Source: Lepidostoma basale
Taxonomy: Eukaryota > Arthropoda > Insecta > Trichoptera > Lepidostomatidae
NCBI GenBank assembly: GCA_022606425.2
Contig: JAHDVF020000676.1
Coordinates: 930,001-994,000 of the forward strand
Reading direction: 5' to 3'
Length of the DNA: 64,000 nt
In this document: in pieces, positions 42,271-53,583 of the stretch
Numbering within the stretch: position 1 is the first letter of the stretch
Layout of the letters: each line of letters opens with the position of its first letter
Translations under genes and position numbers: made by a program
Notes under the pieces: generated by a model
Told to the model about the DNA's origin: nothing
What the model saw: only the letters and a program-made list of their open reading frames with translations
Database searches by the model: none

Positions 42271-42772
42271 TGGTGTTTTTTTTAGAGGTATACAATTCAA
42301 AATGAAAAAATAAACACATTAAAACAATGTTAATATCAATGATATTGCCTTTATTAAATTGATAATTTTATGCCATTATTGTTTAAATATGATTTTGGGC
42401 ATATGAGCGCCACGGTTAGCTCGAATGAAGCGCAATCGTGAATTCCAATTTTCAACAACTATCATCTTTGTGGATGCGTAATATTCACTAGAGTGTACGT
42501 GCTGCGAAAACCATCCATGGTCTTCCGAATAACTTGCTCGGATGGACGATTACGTCGACCGTAAAATGGACATAGTGCACGATAAGTTTGGTGAACCGAA
42601 CCATGATTTAAAAATAAATTTGCACAGTTTTTGTTCTGACGTCAGTCTATTCATGGTGAAATGGCAAAACGTACTGACTACAAATCAACTGTCAACTGTC
42701 AAATTAACAGTCTGTAGAAACAATGTTGCCAGTTTAAAAACCAAACCTCTAAAAAAATACCCCATAAAAGAA
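42271..42772. mobile_element. Non-autonomous DNA element C with terminal inverted repeats
   Basis: The left end GGTGTTTTTTTTAGAGGTAT and right end AACCTCTAAAAAAATACCCC are inverted counterparts, about 500 bases apart. Half copies are at 17381-17590, 18441-18532 and 24333-24545. A minus-strand segment (42420-42540) looks like decayed coding sequence but I could not name it. Superfamily unassigned. Confidence 0.65.
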
Positions 42773-42869
42773 TGAATTGGATAATCTATAGAACGCCAAT
42801 TTGTGAATCAATCATTTCAAGGTGCGGTGTAGAAAGCAGTTTAGTTTTATAAAAAAAAAATCAACACCA

Positions 42870-43052
42870 AGGATTTTAAATCAATGGAATTAGAATTTAT
42901 TATAAAATCTGATTCTGAATGATCTGAATGAAAAAATATTAGCTGAAAATAGTTATTTATTTTGATGATGGAGTCGGGTTGAGTCCAGGCTTGAACCCAT
43001 GTCCTTTGAATCAGGAGCCACATTTTCATTCCCCTAAACCATGACCTGATTG
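42870..43052 (-). mobile_element. tRNA-derived SINE family 2
   Basis: Complement of GGTTTAGGGGAATGAAAATG (box A side) and ATGGGTTCAAGCCTGGACTC (box B). Confidence 0.7.
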
Positions 43053-43528
43053 TTTTTTTACTAGATTGCTGAAATAGTGTCTAAACTTGGGACACGTTCT
43101 AAAATTTCAACTTTAGAGTAAATGTAAAGCATTTAAATAATATATACAAATATCAGTGCATCGATGGTGGAAACACTGTGAGAATGTTTGTCAGTCTCAT
43201 TTGTTTCTTATTGAAATTCACAGATGGCGTCTCTGTGATACGTGTTTTGTTTTATAAAGTATTTGCGCGGAGCAGGGGCGGCGCATGGAGTCTGCTTAAC
43301 GTGCCTAATGTGATTAGGAGAATAAAACAAAAATAGGGTCACGTCTGCGAAACGTTGGATATAATTGAAAACTATTAGAGCAGAAAAAAGAATAATGTAA
43401 AAGCCTTCATTATTACGAGCACCCATATCACATTTGTTGTATATTCTGTACGTGATAATTCCGAACTTTATGTAAAATACATTTGGAAGTATTTGGGAGA
43501 TTTAAATTATGTATATCAATAGAAGATT
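43053..43528. other. Unassigned
   Basis: GAAACGTTGG at 43350 echoes family C but no core lies near it. Confidence 0.3.
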
Positions 43529-43783
43529 GACGATCTACGTGGCCGAGTGGTAAGTACATTGATTGCCACCCCGAATGTTCCGGGTTCGATTCCCGGCGAG
43601 GGTAGTGTGATTGTCACATTGTCTTTGGTCTGGTGTAGAATCCACTTGACAGTAAAATAGCGATAGATTAGCTACCTATCACATGTTACGATAATCACTA
43701 TGATAGCTATTATAAAACCCTTGACATTGATTTGGCTCATGCTGTCATGATGTCAAGAGCGATTCTATTAAAAAAAAAAAATT
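43529..43783 (+). mobile_element. tRNA-derived SINE family 1, tail type A
   Basis: GACGATCTACGTGGCCGAGT, GGGTTCGATTCCCGGCGAGG, then GATTTGGCTCATGCTGTCAT and an A-run. Confidence 0.85.
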
Positions 43784-44335
43784 GGTTAAGAATGATTTTG
43801 TGTGAAGTGGAGTCATGGACCCCCAAAATCAGCAATATTAACAGGCTAGAGGCATTCAAGATGTGGATACATCAATGTTATAAATGGTCTGTTCTACTAT
43901 ATGGCTGCGTAACCTGGACTCTAAAAGTGAATGTAATAATCCGGTTGGAGGCGTTAGACATGTGGATATACCGCAGAATGCTCCGTATACCGTGGACCGA
44001 TAGGGTCAGTAATGCAGGCGTACTACAGAGAGCCGGAGCCAATAGAGAACTGTTGTCGAGTTGAAAATTAGAAAGGTCTAATATTTGGGTCATGTGCTAA
44101 GGCGAGAAAAATACCACCTTCTTCGACTGATATTAATGGGTAAATTAGAGGGACGTCGGGGAGTTGGTAGAAGGTAGTTGTCCTGGCTGCAAAACATAAA
44201 AGATTGGACAGGAATGACCAGAGTCCAGAACCTGTTCCAAATGGCGCAGGACAGAGATGCCTTTGCTGCAGTGATCGCTAAAGTTGGAGGGACCTGACAC
44301 GGCACCGGAAGAATAAGAAGTGGATAATATAGGAT
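43784..44335 (+). mobile_element. LINE C-terminus (family 5) with internal duplication
   Basis: LLYGCVTWTLKVNVIIRLEA, LDMWIYRRMLRIPWTDRVSN, then RRGVGRR and NLFQMAQDRDAFAAVIAK. A diverged extra copy of the first segment (ESWTPKISNINRLEAFKMWI) precedes it. Stop codons after LSS and GRR break the frame. Confidence 0.8.
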
Positions 44336-45109
44336 ATAAAATTTTACTTGCAAAATTTATATAATTGCTTATAATAAAATATGTTTTATTGTAAGGTTTT
44401 AAATCACCCTATTTGGGATATGTATTTCGGAAAATCCTTCCAGTTTCAACGTAATATTTATTTACGTATTTTGTTAAACAAAAAATCTACTAATTTGTGT
44501 TTTTAAACCTTTAAAGGAGATTTCATAATTGATATTTGAATAAACAAAATTCAGAGTTGTTTATCCAGAATCTTGAAAATGAAAAATAATAAAAATATAT
44601 TCCCCCTATATAAAATACAATACAATAATTGATTTCAGAATCTTGTAATACAAGTCCTTTTTAATGTTGACATCGTGTTGTCGAAAGGACTACACGGTGA
44701 TATATTTTTAGGAATTAAATACATTTTCATCTTTCAATTTGCGATTAATTCAATTTTCGTATCTTTCAAATAAAAAACATTTGAGTTCATATATAATATA
44801 TTAATGCTATAATAAAACCGATCATTTAAAAAATATATATTATACCACAGATACATACACATTGACTGATTTCAATATGAAATAACCTATAGTAGATGAA
44901 TACGTATAAAAATAAAATATTTACAAAGGCTTTTTATAATATATTATTAGTATTAGCAAAATAATCCGTATAAAAGAAATTATATTATACCACACTGATA
45001 CACAATAAAGAATATTTTAAGCAATAGTACTTTGAAATTATTCCTTCGAGTATGATCGTAGAATAAAATAAACTGTCTTCACTTCGAATAGAATAAAACA
45101 CTTTTTCAC
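44336..45109. other. AT-rich, unassigned
   Basis: No feature recognised. Confidence 0.3.
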
Positions 45110-45112
45110 TTA

Positions 45113-45634
45113 GGGTACGGCCACACCGGAGTGTCAGGGTAGAAGGCTAGGTGGGAGTCTTATTCTGACCTGCCTAACTGTAAACGCTCGGATATTTTGG
45201 CGATTTTAGCGCCGTGGTGATCTTTTATGGTACTAACCACAATAAATAAATATTGAATTTGAAAATAAATGTGAGTTTATAAATATCTGATTCTTAATTT
45301 AGTGGTCAATAATCATTAGAACCCTTTGCTTTAACTGATTGATTCATAAAATAAAGTAAATATAGAAGGTTTCATCGATTTCGTGACATTTGGGAATAGA
45401 ACAAACTGACAGCTCTATCATTAGTTCCGTCTTTCTCCGTAATTGTGATTAGTACCATAAGAGATCACCACGGCGCTACAATCCCCGAAATGTCCCGAGC
45501 GTTTACCACAGGTGGCTTGTGAGCACGCGCTTGGCGCGAAGCGTATAGTGTGGTCGGTCCCATAGTACGCCATACGTTGGTTCGCCAGGTGTTCATCTTG
45601 ATTCCTACCCTGGCACTCCGGTGTGGCCGTACCC
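45113..45634. mobile_element. PIF/Harbinger-type MITE with long inverted arms
   Basis: Ends GGGTACGGCCACACCGGAGT and its complement, flanked by TTA at 45110-45112 and 45635-45637, the 3-base target typical of Harbinger elements. Pairing continues inward (GCGCCGTGGTGATC at 45209 with GATCACCACGGCGC at 45464). No transposase. Confidence 0.8.
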
Positions 45635-45649
45635 TTAGAATATACTAAG

Positions 45650-46250
45650 TGAAAGAGTCTTCTTCTTCTTCGTCAGCCTTCATCGGTCCACTGCTGGACA
45701 TAGACCTCTTCCCTTCCACTCGTCTCTATTTTCTGTCAGCTGCAGGTACATTTCCCCCCCCCCCCCACGGCAGCAATGTCGTCGGCCCACCTTTTTTGCG
45801 GCCTGCCGACGCTTCTCCTATTTTGCCATGGTCTCCACCTTATTATTTTCTGGGTCAATCTATCCTCACTTTGTCTCGCCACATGACATGTTATTTTTGT
45901 TCGGCGTCTAATCTCCTCATTTCTGATTTTATCGGAGACTGACGCCGAGCATATGTTTTTCCACGAAACGCTGCGTGACTCTTAATCTCTCTACATTTCT
46001 CTTGGTGAGGGTCATAGTCTCCATCCCATAAGTCATCACCGGCAGTATGCATTAATCATAGACTTTTCTCTTTAGACATATTGGAGTTTCTTTGTTTTCA
46101 AAGACGTGTTTTAGTTTGCCGAAAGCTGCCCAGCTCAACCCTATTCGCCTTGATATTTCCACTGTCTGGTTTTCTTTCTCTACCTCTTTCACTTTAATTT
46201 TTTTTAGGGAAAGTGAAAGGGTGTATTATTTAATTTTTAAATATGTCAAA
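45650..46250 (-). mobile_element. LINE C-terminal remnant with (GAA)n tail
   Basis: The complement of 45659-45720 reads AGAGGTCTATGTCCAGCAGT and GAAGAAGAAG, a LINE 3' end; upstream broken frames include RNEEIRRRTKITCHVARQSE. A C-run of 13 lies at 45752-45764. Confidence 0.65.
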
Positions 46251-46489
46251 GTAATGGTTTCGTATCAAAGTTTAAAATATATTTGTCTCCACTTCCTCAA
46301 AACCTTTCCATTTCTTACTGTCGATCGCCTTTCTGACCAACTGTCTACTAGCTATTGATGCTACGTCGTCGGCTCACCCGACACCGCTATTGTTTGTCGA
46401 TGATCTCTATTCAATTAATCTGGGTGTTCACCTATTGTTATTTTGTCTCGCTGTGTATCCTGCCCATTGCCACTTTAATATAGATTTAT

Positions 46490-46612
46490 TTGTTCCTGTC
46501 AGTTACCCGCGGCAACGCCGTCATCAATTGTTCTTTCCTCCGTCACGCCGAACCAACCTGCCTTTGGTGATACTAGTAGGAAGAGGAATTCGTTCGTTTA
46601 ATTAAATCGTCT
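46490..46612 (+). mobile_element. Jockey-like LINE scrap
   Basis: Encodes LFVPVSYPRQRRHQLFFPPS and RRTNLPLVILVGRGI. Confidence 0.7.
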
Positions 46613-46634
46613 CGATTTTGGACATTTTTTTTCA

Positions 46635-46802
46635 AGACTAACATCAAAGATTTATCAATGATATTAGAATTTATTTTACAATCTTCAATATGAGCAGAAA
46701 ATAGCTCATTATTATGAAGAAGGAATCTGGTCGTGTCCAGGCTCGAACCCAAGTCCCCTAGATTAGCAGCCAAGCGTTCTAACCCCTAGACCACCACCCG
46801 AC
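46635..46802 (-). mobile_element. tRNA-derived SINE family 2
   Basis: Best copy: complement of GGTGGTCTAGGGGTTAGAAC and TTGGGTTCGAGCCTGGACAC, with a body matching 19270-19370. Confidence 0.8.
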
Positions 46803-47877
46803 TTTTTTGGTGCAACTGAGGAAGTGTTCATAAAAATGTATTATCAACTCTGGAAGCATTACTGCCTCACTGACGTCAACATATTTAGGATCGTTTAGAG
46901 ATATGTTGTTTCTTCGCATATAAATGTGCTCTGTAAAATTTCATATTGTTATTGTTATTTTTGTTAAACTGTTTATTATCCAAATGAGTCGCCTAAATAT
47001 TGTTCGTTTGTTATGCCTTATTTGTATAAAATAAAAAATAAATATAGAAATCTATTATGTTGATGACTCTGGTTCTACACCTAATTTTTTAATTTTTTTT
47101 TCGGTCTTTAAGACTCGCACTGAGCTTGTCTATCCATATACATACCTTTACATACACTTTACCTATAGCTTTTTTAAAGTAAGTATTAATGCGACCTGGA
47201 GATGATTTTATCCCGAAAAAGGCGTTTAAAAAGTTAGCGTATTATTATTATTATTTTTATTATTATAGTAGAGGGATATAATTTCTTTCTAGAACGGTCG
47301 AATTATGTTTCCAAAATATCTTTATGTAAATACGGACCCACATTCATAAACGTATAAACTTACTTAGCTATGTACAATGGACGGTTCAGTTTATAGTGTA
47401 TAATATTTATTTCAGGGTTTGGGATGTTTTGGGTGTAAAATTTACAAGCTAGGGTACTTTCTAAGGACTGTGGTTCCGATATGACTAGAATCATTGCGTA
47501 ATATGAAATTTTTCGAAATACGTAATCAAAATACAAATTTTTAAATACACATAAAATTACTACCTATTTTTTTCTTTGGTATACGTACATCTTTTTATAA
47601 AATTTGACAGTATTCGTTAGACTTAACATACCCGAAAAAAAATTCCACAAAAAATAATTCTTATTAGGAAAATTTAGATCAAGTGTCTCCGTTACATTAA
47701 AAACCCTTTTCAAACTTACATAATAAGTGTTCTCATATTTGTTACCTTTATTTTGAAATCCTTTACCATGATCTGAAATCAAAATGCACCAATCTTAGGA
47801 ATTACAAAGATAATACTTGTAATAATAATACAATCAATATCCTTTTTCAATCAAAATAAAACTGAGTAACGCGTCGT
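46803..47877. other. Unassigned AT-rich stretch
   Basis: No repeat or gene recognised. Confidence 0.3.
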
Positions 47878-48065
47878 TTATCCAAAGGCGTTTAGGAAAA
47901 CGAATGGACCGCGATAATGTTCTGTCCATACTTCTCTCACTTTCTCAACATTCATACGTCGTGTCATGCATGCTCGTTGATTTCTCCGACTCCTCGCGTG
48001 GCCGACATTTATTATTTGATTGTGCCACGTAATTCTCGGTCTTTCTCTATTTCTAGTTCTTTTAA
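47878..48065 (-). mobile_element. TTAG-tail LINE, internal scrap
   Basis: GAATGGACCGCGATAATGTT to TCTTTCTCTATTTCTAGTTC, without the tail. Confidence 0.65.
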
Positions 48066-48364
48066 ATGAATATTATAATTATGAATAGTAACCCTTACAA
48101 CTCCAATGTCGAGTGTGACTCGACATATATTTCTTTCACCGACTCCTATGCTGACATAGACTTGCAATTATGCGACGTATTTTTAAAATGAAATATTAAT
48201 AATAATAAATAACGGCTTTTCATCGAGACTCTTTCCCTTTGTATTTTTTTGTAAAATTATGAAAAGGTTGATGTGGTACTTAAAACAATAATGATTGGGG
48301 AGTGAAAAAGTTGAAAAAAGAATACTAATAAGCAAAGCTGTCATTTTTTAGAAAATTATAATAA

Positions 48365-48540
48365 GATAATCTATTATTTTTGCGGAAACACTTTGATATT
48401 TCAACACTATTAAGTGTTTAATTGAAACACTGTCATAATATCACAATTCATTTGATTTATATGAAATTGTCACGACAGCTGTTTCGCAAACCAATGTTAG
48501 CATCATCGGGTTACAATCAATTGTTACAAAACAATGAAAA
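48365..48540. mobile_element. Hammerhead family A/B half element
   Basis: GAAACACTGTCATAATATCAC arm followed by one minus-strand hammerhead unit; no mirrored partner is seen. Confidence 0.65.
48458..48522 (-). ncRNA. Candidate type I hammerhead ribozyme with full stem I
   Basis: Minus strand: CCGATGA (48509-48503), T, GCTAACATTGGTTTGC hairpin, GAAA, AC-AGCT-GT, C. Stem I pairs ATTGTAAC with GTGACAAT, seven of eight positions. U4 is C, otherwise canonical. Confidence 0.65.
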
Positions 48541-48874
48541 TATCAGTTGATAAGACTGGATTATTACATTATTTTGATTAATCATTCTGGTTAAAATATT
48601 TGGACCTAGCAGTGTCTTGCCGGGAGTAAAACACGGAAAGAGTACAAAGTTTTCCCTTGTATTGTTTATTTGGGTTAAAAAACTTGAGCAACGATTTCTG
48701 AATACAAATCAGGAACTAGTAAACTGTTGCATTAGGGGACGCAACACGTGTCCTGTCAGATATAAATAAGGACTCAAATAACAAGAAAAATGGAAACACT
48801 CATTTCAAACTGTTGGTTCTCCTGAGATCCTTTTGTTATTCCACCCAGCAAACTATTTAATACTTCCCTTGTAA
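48541..48874. other. Unique stretch
   Basis: No repeat match or domain. Confidence 0.3.
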
Positions 48875-48985
48875 CAAATTAATGTCGAGGAAGCTAGAGC
48901 TCTTTCAGGATCGAGGAGTGTGGCGATCCATTCTCTCTGCCTACCCCTTCGTGGAAACGGCGTGATGGTTTGTTGTTGTTGTTGT
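48875..48985 (+). mobile_element. TTAG-type LINE with TTG tail
   Basis: AATGTCGAGGAAGCTAGAGC to GGCGTGATGGTTTGTTGTTG; the tail unit is TTG rather than TTAG, as also at 57320. A further LINE scrap is at 48986-49045. Confidence 0.7.
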
Positions 48986-49224
48986 ATAACAACATAAACG
49001 GAACTGTAAATAGAGGAAGACCGAGAAAAACTTACTAATATATGAAATCAATAAAATATTCAAAATCGTCCATGGGAAAGAAACATCTAAACGGCCGATA
49101 GTCGGAGACCGATAGAGACTAAGCAGGTCTTTTGTACCTATATATACATAGCTTCTGAGCATATGTTGATGTTGACAAATGTCAGGGAAATTTATTGATA
49201 ATATTTATGTATTTATTTAATGCG

Positions 49225-49470
49225 AATGAATGTAGAAAGATGGTAAAGAAAGTATATATTAACGAAATTATCGGAACTAGATTGACTATTAGAAAGACCG
49301 AGGAAAACGTGGCACGATCGAATTAATCAAATATTAAATATCGAAAAGGGATGAGTCGAAAACATTGACGTGCGTGCATGACAAGATATATGAATGTTAA
49401 GGGAGCGACAGTAGTGCGGCGGTTCATTATTTCTGCCTACCCCTTCGGCGAGACGGCGTGATAAGTCAGT
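49225..49470 (+). mobile_element. TTAG-tail LINE, 3' fragment
   Basis: GATGGTAAAGAAAGTATATA to GAGACGGCGTGATAAGTC, decayed. Confidence 0.7.
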
Positions 49471-49539
49471 TTTGTCAGCAAACAAGTGTTTTAATCAATG
49501 TTTATTTCTTTGTAAACAACACTTTATTACAAATTAAAA

Positions 49540-49605
49540 ATAAATTAACACAAACATGTTTCGGATGCAGAAGCCCTTCATCGGTGTAGTTAATTATTGC
49601 ATGAA
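49540..49605 (-). ncRNA. Hammerhead-like motif, family H
   Basis: Minus strand: CCGATGA, A, GGGCTTCTGCATCC, GAAA, AC-AT-GT, T. Stem II has only two or three outer pairs, so activity is doubtful. Confidence 0.45.
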
Positions 49606-49607
49606 AT

Positions 49608-50070
49608 AACTAACTAATCATCACGCCGTCTCCCCGAAGGGATATATAGAAATAATGGACTGCCACACTTTTCTTTCCTGACATATTTCTCTCGCTTCCT
49701 CAACATTCATACATCGTGTCATGCACGCGCTTCGATTTCTCTGACTCCTCACGTGGCCGTCATTCAATATTTGATTTATTTGATCGTGCCACGTTTTCTT
49801 CGATCTTCCTCTTTTTCTAGTTCCATTTACATCGTTAACATATATTTTTTTTACCATTCTTTCTTCATTCATTCATCTCAATTATCCTTTCATTATTTTG
49901 TTCATAACACCATCATTCGCACCGCATTCACGACTTATATTTTCATTCGACACTCTATCATACACAGAGTATGCACACATTCGTCTAAGAGATCTTATTT
50001 CTACTGCGTATATTCTATTCTCATCCTTCTTTTGCCAGTGCCATGCTTCGCTTCCATACATTAGGACATT
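49608..50070 (-). mobile_element. TTAG-tail LINE, 3' end
   Basis: Frames 49621-49872 and 49882-50097 (minus) give VLMYGSEAWHWQKKDENRIY, CGANDGVMNKIMKG and NDVNGTRKRGRSKKTWHDQI. A deletion removes RWFGHME. Confidence 0.85.
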
Positions 50071-50389
50071 CCATACATGCTGATAATGCTTACACAAATT
50101 TTGTTTCTTGTTAATTTGCTACCCATTCATAAAGTTTCAAAGTAATTATTATGTATTAATTCGCAAGTAGCACATATCATCAAAGCAGCATCTAACACGG
50201 AATACGTTAGTATCGTATTACGCGACGGTGAGTGTACATAGGTGTTCCGGTCTCATCTCAATGTAATCGATACTCTTTAGTCACACTTAGTGGTCCTCCC
50301 AGTCTCGCGAGTTTATCGGCGTCTTGTGTACTAATTAAAGAACGCCCTAATTGAAACATTATGAGATACATGAAATTAATTACCCAAAT

Positions 50390-51030
50390 ACTCTTCTTCT
50401 TCTTCAAGTACCCTGTCGGGTCCCCAGAACGTTGGCGATCACCTCGGCGAATCTGTCCCTGTCCTGCGCCACTCGGAACAGCTCCTCCACACTTCGGATG
50501 CCGGTTCACTCCTTCAAGTTTCGCAGCCAGGACATCTGTCTCCTACCGGGCCCTCGGCATCCCTCAATTTCCCCCTCCAATATCAGTTGGAGAAGGTGGC
50601 ACTTTTTCCCACGCAGAATATGTTGATAGTCGATAACAGTTCCCTGTCAACTCTAGCTCGCCTCAGGACTTGCATTGTTGGTATTGGTAACCATGTCTGT
50701 CCAGGGAATTCTAAGCATTTGGTGATAGAGCTACATTTCAAATGCTTCCAGTCTGTTCATTGAGTTGATTTTAAAGGTCCACGTTTCACATCCATACAGA
50801 CCACACGTAGCATTTGATCATTCACTGGCGGAGTTTCAAGTTTATGTTATCATTGCAGAAGAGTGATTTCATTTTATTAAACGTAGCTCTTGCCGCCTCA
50901 ATTCAGTATTTTATCTATACGAGTACATCTGGGTCTAGAGACTGTATTAGTATGCTGCCGAGGTATTTAAATGTTTCCACCCTTTCAACGTTACTGCCGT
51001 TCAAATGCAATACTGACTCATTGTAGTCAA
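50390..51030 (-). mobile_element. LINE C-terminus (family 5)
   Basis: The complement carries the GRRQMSWLRNLKE-type segment, ELFRVAQDRDRFAEVI and a tail of AAGAAGAAG; upstream to 51020 the LHLNGSNVERVETFKYLGSI-like reading (Y-L-G motif) is decayed. Frames are broken. Confidence 0.7.
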
Positions 51031-51067
51031 GTGTACAGTGGGTCAGCCACTGTATTCAAACCTAAGC

Positions 51068-51185
51068 CTAATTCGTCTTAGAGATCTCATTTCTACTGCA
51101 TTTATTTTACTTTCATCCTTCTTTTGCCAGTTCCATGCTTTACTTCTATACATAAAGTTCGGCCCAAAAACACCATTTATTCTAT
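51068..51185 (-). mobile_element. TTAG-tail LINE, internal scrap
   Basis: CGTCTTAGAGATCTCATTTC to GGCCCAAAAACACCATT. Confidence 0.75.
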
Positions 51186-51745
51186 CAATTTTTAAAAAAT
51201 GATAGATTATTCTACTTAGTTTATTTTATTGTGTTTAAATTATTAATATTAAAAACTCTCATATCTGTATCTAAAGTGTATTGGAAATTTATTACGTAAT
51301 GCTATTGATATTAATTAACAAATAAATAAAAAATAATTAGAAGTATTTTACGGTAACGTAGTGTGTGCCCATTTTTCTATGTCTACCCTTTGGTAATAAA
51401 CTTGATAGTTTGATAAAATTTCTATTTTGAGAATTAAGTAAACGATAAAGGATTACGTTCATATAACAAAAACTACATCGTGCCATGGTGTATCCTGGTA
51501 GTACTAAATTAATTTTGTTATCGATTAATCAATTTACAAAGTTTTATTATTTAATGCGCTGTCATTATATTCGTATCATACCCTAAAGTTGTAATGTACA
51601 GTCTTCCACCTTTGGCCAACCAAACTTTTTGGGAATACCGCTCCAGGTATATGAAAATCTAGGACCATTTTATTTGACTTTTTTTAGCACAACCCAGAGA
51701 AACACTTTTATACAGAGATAAAACAATGGAATGAGGTGAATTTAT
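51186..51745. other. Unassigned
   Basis: No feature recognised. Confidence 0.3.
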
Positions 51746-51751
51746 ATAGAG

Positions 51752-51847
51752 ATTAAAAAATGATGGAGTGCCGCATCGGTAAAAGTGGTGCAGTCTTTTC
51801 TTTCTGCCTATCCCTTCGGGGAGACGGCGTGATGGTTAGTTAGTTAT
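51752..51847 (+). mobile_element. 3' end of the TTAG-tailed non-autonomous element
   Basis: GATGGAGTGCCGCATCGGTA marks it as this element rather than the LINE. Confidence 0.75.
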
Positions 51848-52269
51848 TTTGTTAAAATAGTTTATATTAATTTAAAAAATCTATAATATATTGAGGGAGT
51901 TTGTTAAAAGATACGAATTAAATCGCCTGTTTCGTTATGATTATTTTTTTTGCAGGTGTTGAAGAATTGATGAAAAATAAATTAACACAAAAAATTGAAT
52001 TTAATGAAGGCTAACGGGTTAACACTGTAGAATTCTATTCTAATTTAAAAATAATTTAAAACCATGTTTAATCTACTCTCTATATTACAATATTTAATAA
52101 AAATAGGTTAATTTTTTAAAATTTTAATTACATATTTATTTTTTAAATGAATGTTATTAATAATAAAAATTAAATAGTCCATTGTTTTGGCCGAAACACT
52201 GTGATATTGTAACATTTTATAACTGTTAATGCAAAAACTTTGTTTTATATCACAATTGTATTGATTTTA

Positions 52270-52322
52270 CTTTACGACAGCTGTTTCATCAACAAATGTT
52301 GACATCATCAGGTGTTACAAAA
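52270..52322 (-). ncRNA. Candidate type I hammerhead ribozyme, family A
   Basis: Minus strand: CTGATGA (52311-52305), T, GTCAAC-ATTT-GTTGAT, GAAA, AC-AGCT-GT, C. Canonical core. Distal stem I pairs GATTTT with AAAATC. Confidence 0.8.
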
Positions 52323-52380
52323 ATAAAAATCAAATGTCAAATTTAAAATGCCATAAATTTTAAATTTGATGTATATTTTT

Positions 52381-52432
52381 GTAACACCCGATGATGTCAA
52401 CATTGGTTGATGAAACAGCTGTCGCAAAGTAA
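52381..52432 (+). ncRNA. Hammerhead-like partner, family A
   Basis: CCGATGA (52388-52394), T, GTCAAC-ATTG-GTTGAT, GAAA, AC-AGCT-GT, C. U4 is C; the rest is canonical. Confidence 0.65.
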
Positions 52433-52509
52433 AATAAATACAATCGTGATATAAAACAAAGTTTTTGCATTAACAGTTATAAAATAATAATAATAATATA
52501 ATTTCAAAA

Positions 52510-52680
52510 ATTTGTCAGACATGGTGGTCATAAGAAAGGTGGAATGGGGAATGTTGTAATTACATAAAGCGTGCGCTTAACCCAACCAATGACAGGTCAT
52601 AAGTCCTGTAAACACCTCGATCACCACATTCAGTTTCCAGTTTGCATCTTCGTCTCTATTGAGATAAAATTAAACCTTGA
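52510..52680 (+). repeat. Repeat B, single arm
   Basis: GGTGGTCATAAGAAAGGTGG, AATGACAGGTCATAAGTCCT, CTTCGTCTCTATTGAGATA. Confidence 0.8.
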
Positions 52681-52681
52681 A

Positions 52682-53028
52682 TAATATAATAAATTTGATG
52701 ATTTATATAGCGCCATTTTTATGAATTAATCATTTCAAGGGCGCCGAAAGCGTAACACAAAGTGAATCCCAATATGAAACACAGTAAATAAATATTTTTT
52801 ATTTAACTTAGTTCTGTACATTAGATTTTTTGTTTGTTTTTGGAAATAGTGAGAAAATAAAGATTTTGGTTAAAGTAATTCTATGATACTAGTCTGCTTT
52901 GGTGTACGTAAAATGGTTTGAGAAGGCAAACTTAGAAATAAAGTTAACTAGATCTGTATAGAGCGGTTCTCTTAGCTTTCATGCTAGGGTAATCCCGAAG
53001 GATATGTTTGGCGTACAGCAAATTACTT
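52682..53028. other. Unassigned; short shared repeat at 52695-52760
   Basis: TTTATATAGCGCCATTTTTA and TCAAGGGCGCC also occur, diverged, at 33698-33760. Confidence 0.4.
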
Positions 53029-53029
53029 G

Positions 53030-53575
53030 TACGGTCAATTTGATGAAGGCGAAATTAAAGATATACTGTTAAACAAAAGTTGCTTAGATCGCAGTGCAGA
53101 ATGGTGCCAATATTCATTTATGGATGTTATGGATGAAACTGGCAAAAGAAGGATTAAAGTAGAATAAATGAGATCTATTAGACGAATGTGTAGTAAACCT
53201 GTATAAGATAGAGTGTCAAATATAAATATAAGAAGTGAATGCAGTGCAAACATAACAAAATCATGAAAGGATCATTAGAATGATTTGGACACATGGAAAG
53301 TATGAATGAAGTATGTAAGAATAGTAAAGAAAGTATTATATACTCGTATATGCAAATGATGTAAATGGAACTCGAAAGACCGAGAAAAACGTGGCACTAT
53401 CAAAGCAATCAAATATTAATGTCGACCAGGTGAGGAGCTGGATAATTCGACGTAGCTGCACGATGTATGAATGTTGAGGAATAAAGATAAGTATATGTAG
53501 AAAGAAAAGTATGGCGGTCCATTTTTTCTGCCTGTCCCTTCGAAGAGACGGTATGATGGTTAGTTTGTTAGTTGT
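53030..53575 (+). mobile_element. TTAG-tail LINE, decayed 3' end
   Basis: Readable in pieces: ETGKRRIKVE-like shadow of the WNWQKKDES segment, GATTTGGACACATGGAAAGT, CGAAAGACCGAGAAAAACGT, ending ACGGTATGATGGTTAGTTTG. Confidence 0.75.
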
Positions 53576-53583
53576 TTTAGCTT

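Larger units (their letters stand above)
52176..52495. mobile_element. Complete hammerhead family A inverted element
   Basis: Flank TAGTCCATTGTTTTGGCCGA, then arms AACTGTTAATGCAAAAACTT and mirror (TTTTTGCATTAACAGTTATA), enclosing two divergent hammerhead units and an inner pair AATCAAATGTCAAATTTAAA and mirror. The most complete example of this family in the window. Confidence 0.85.

Noticed and set aside
44640..44700. Hammerhead-like GTTGTCGAAAGG
   Set aside because: No CTGANGA core upstream and no stem II pairing; only a chance GAAA.
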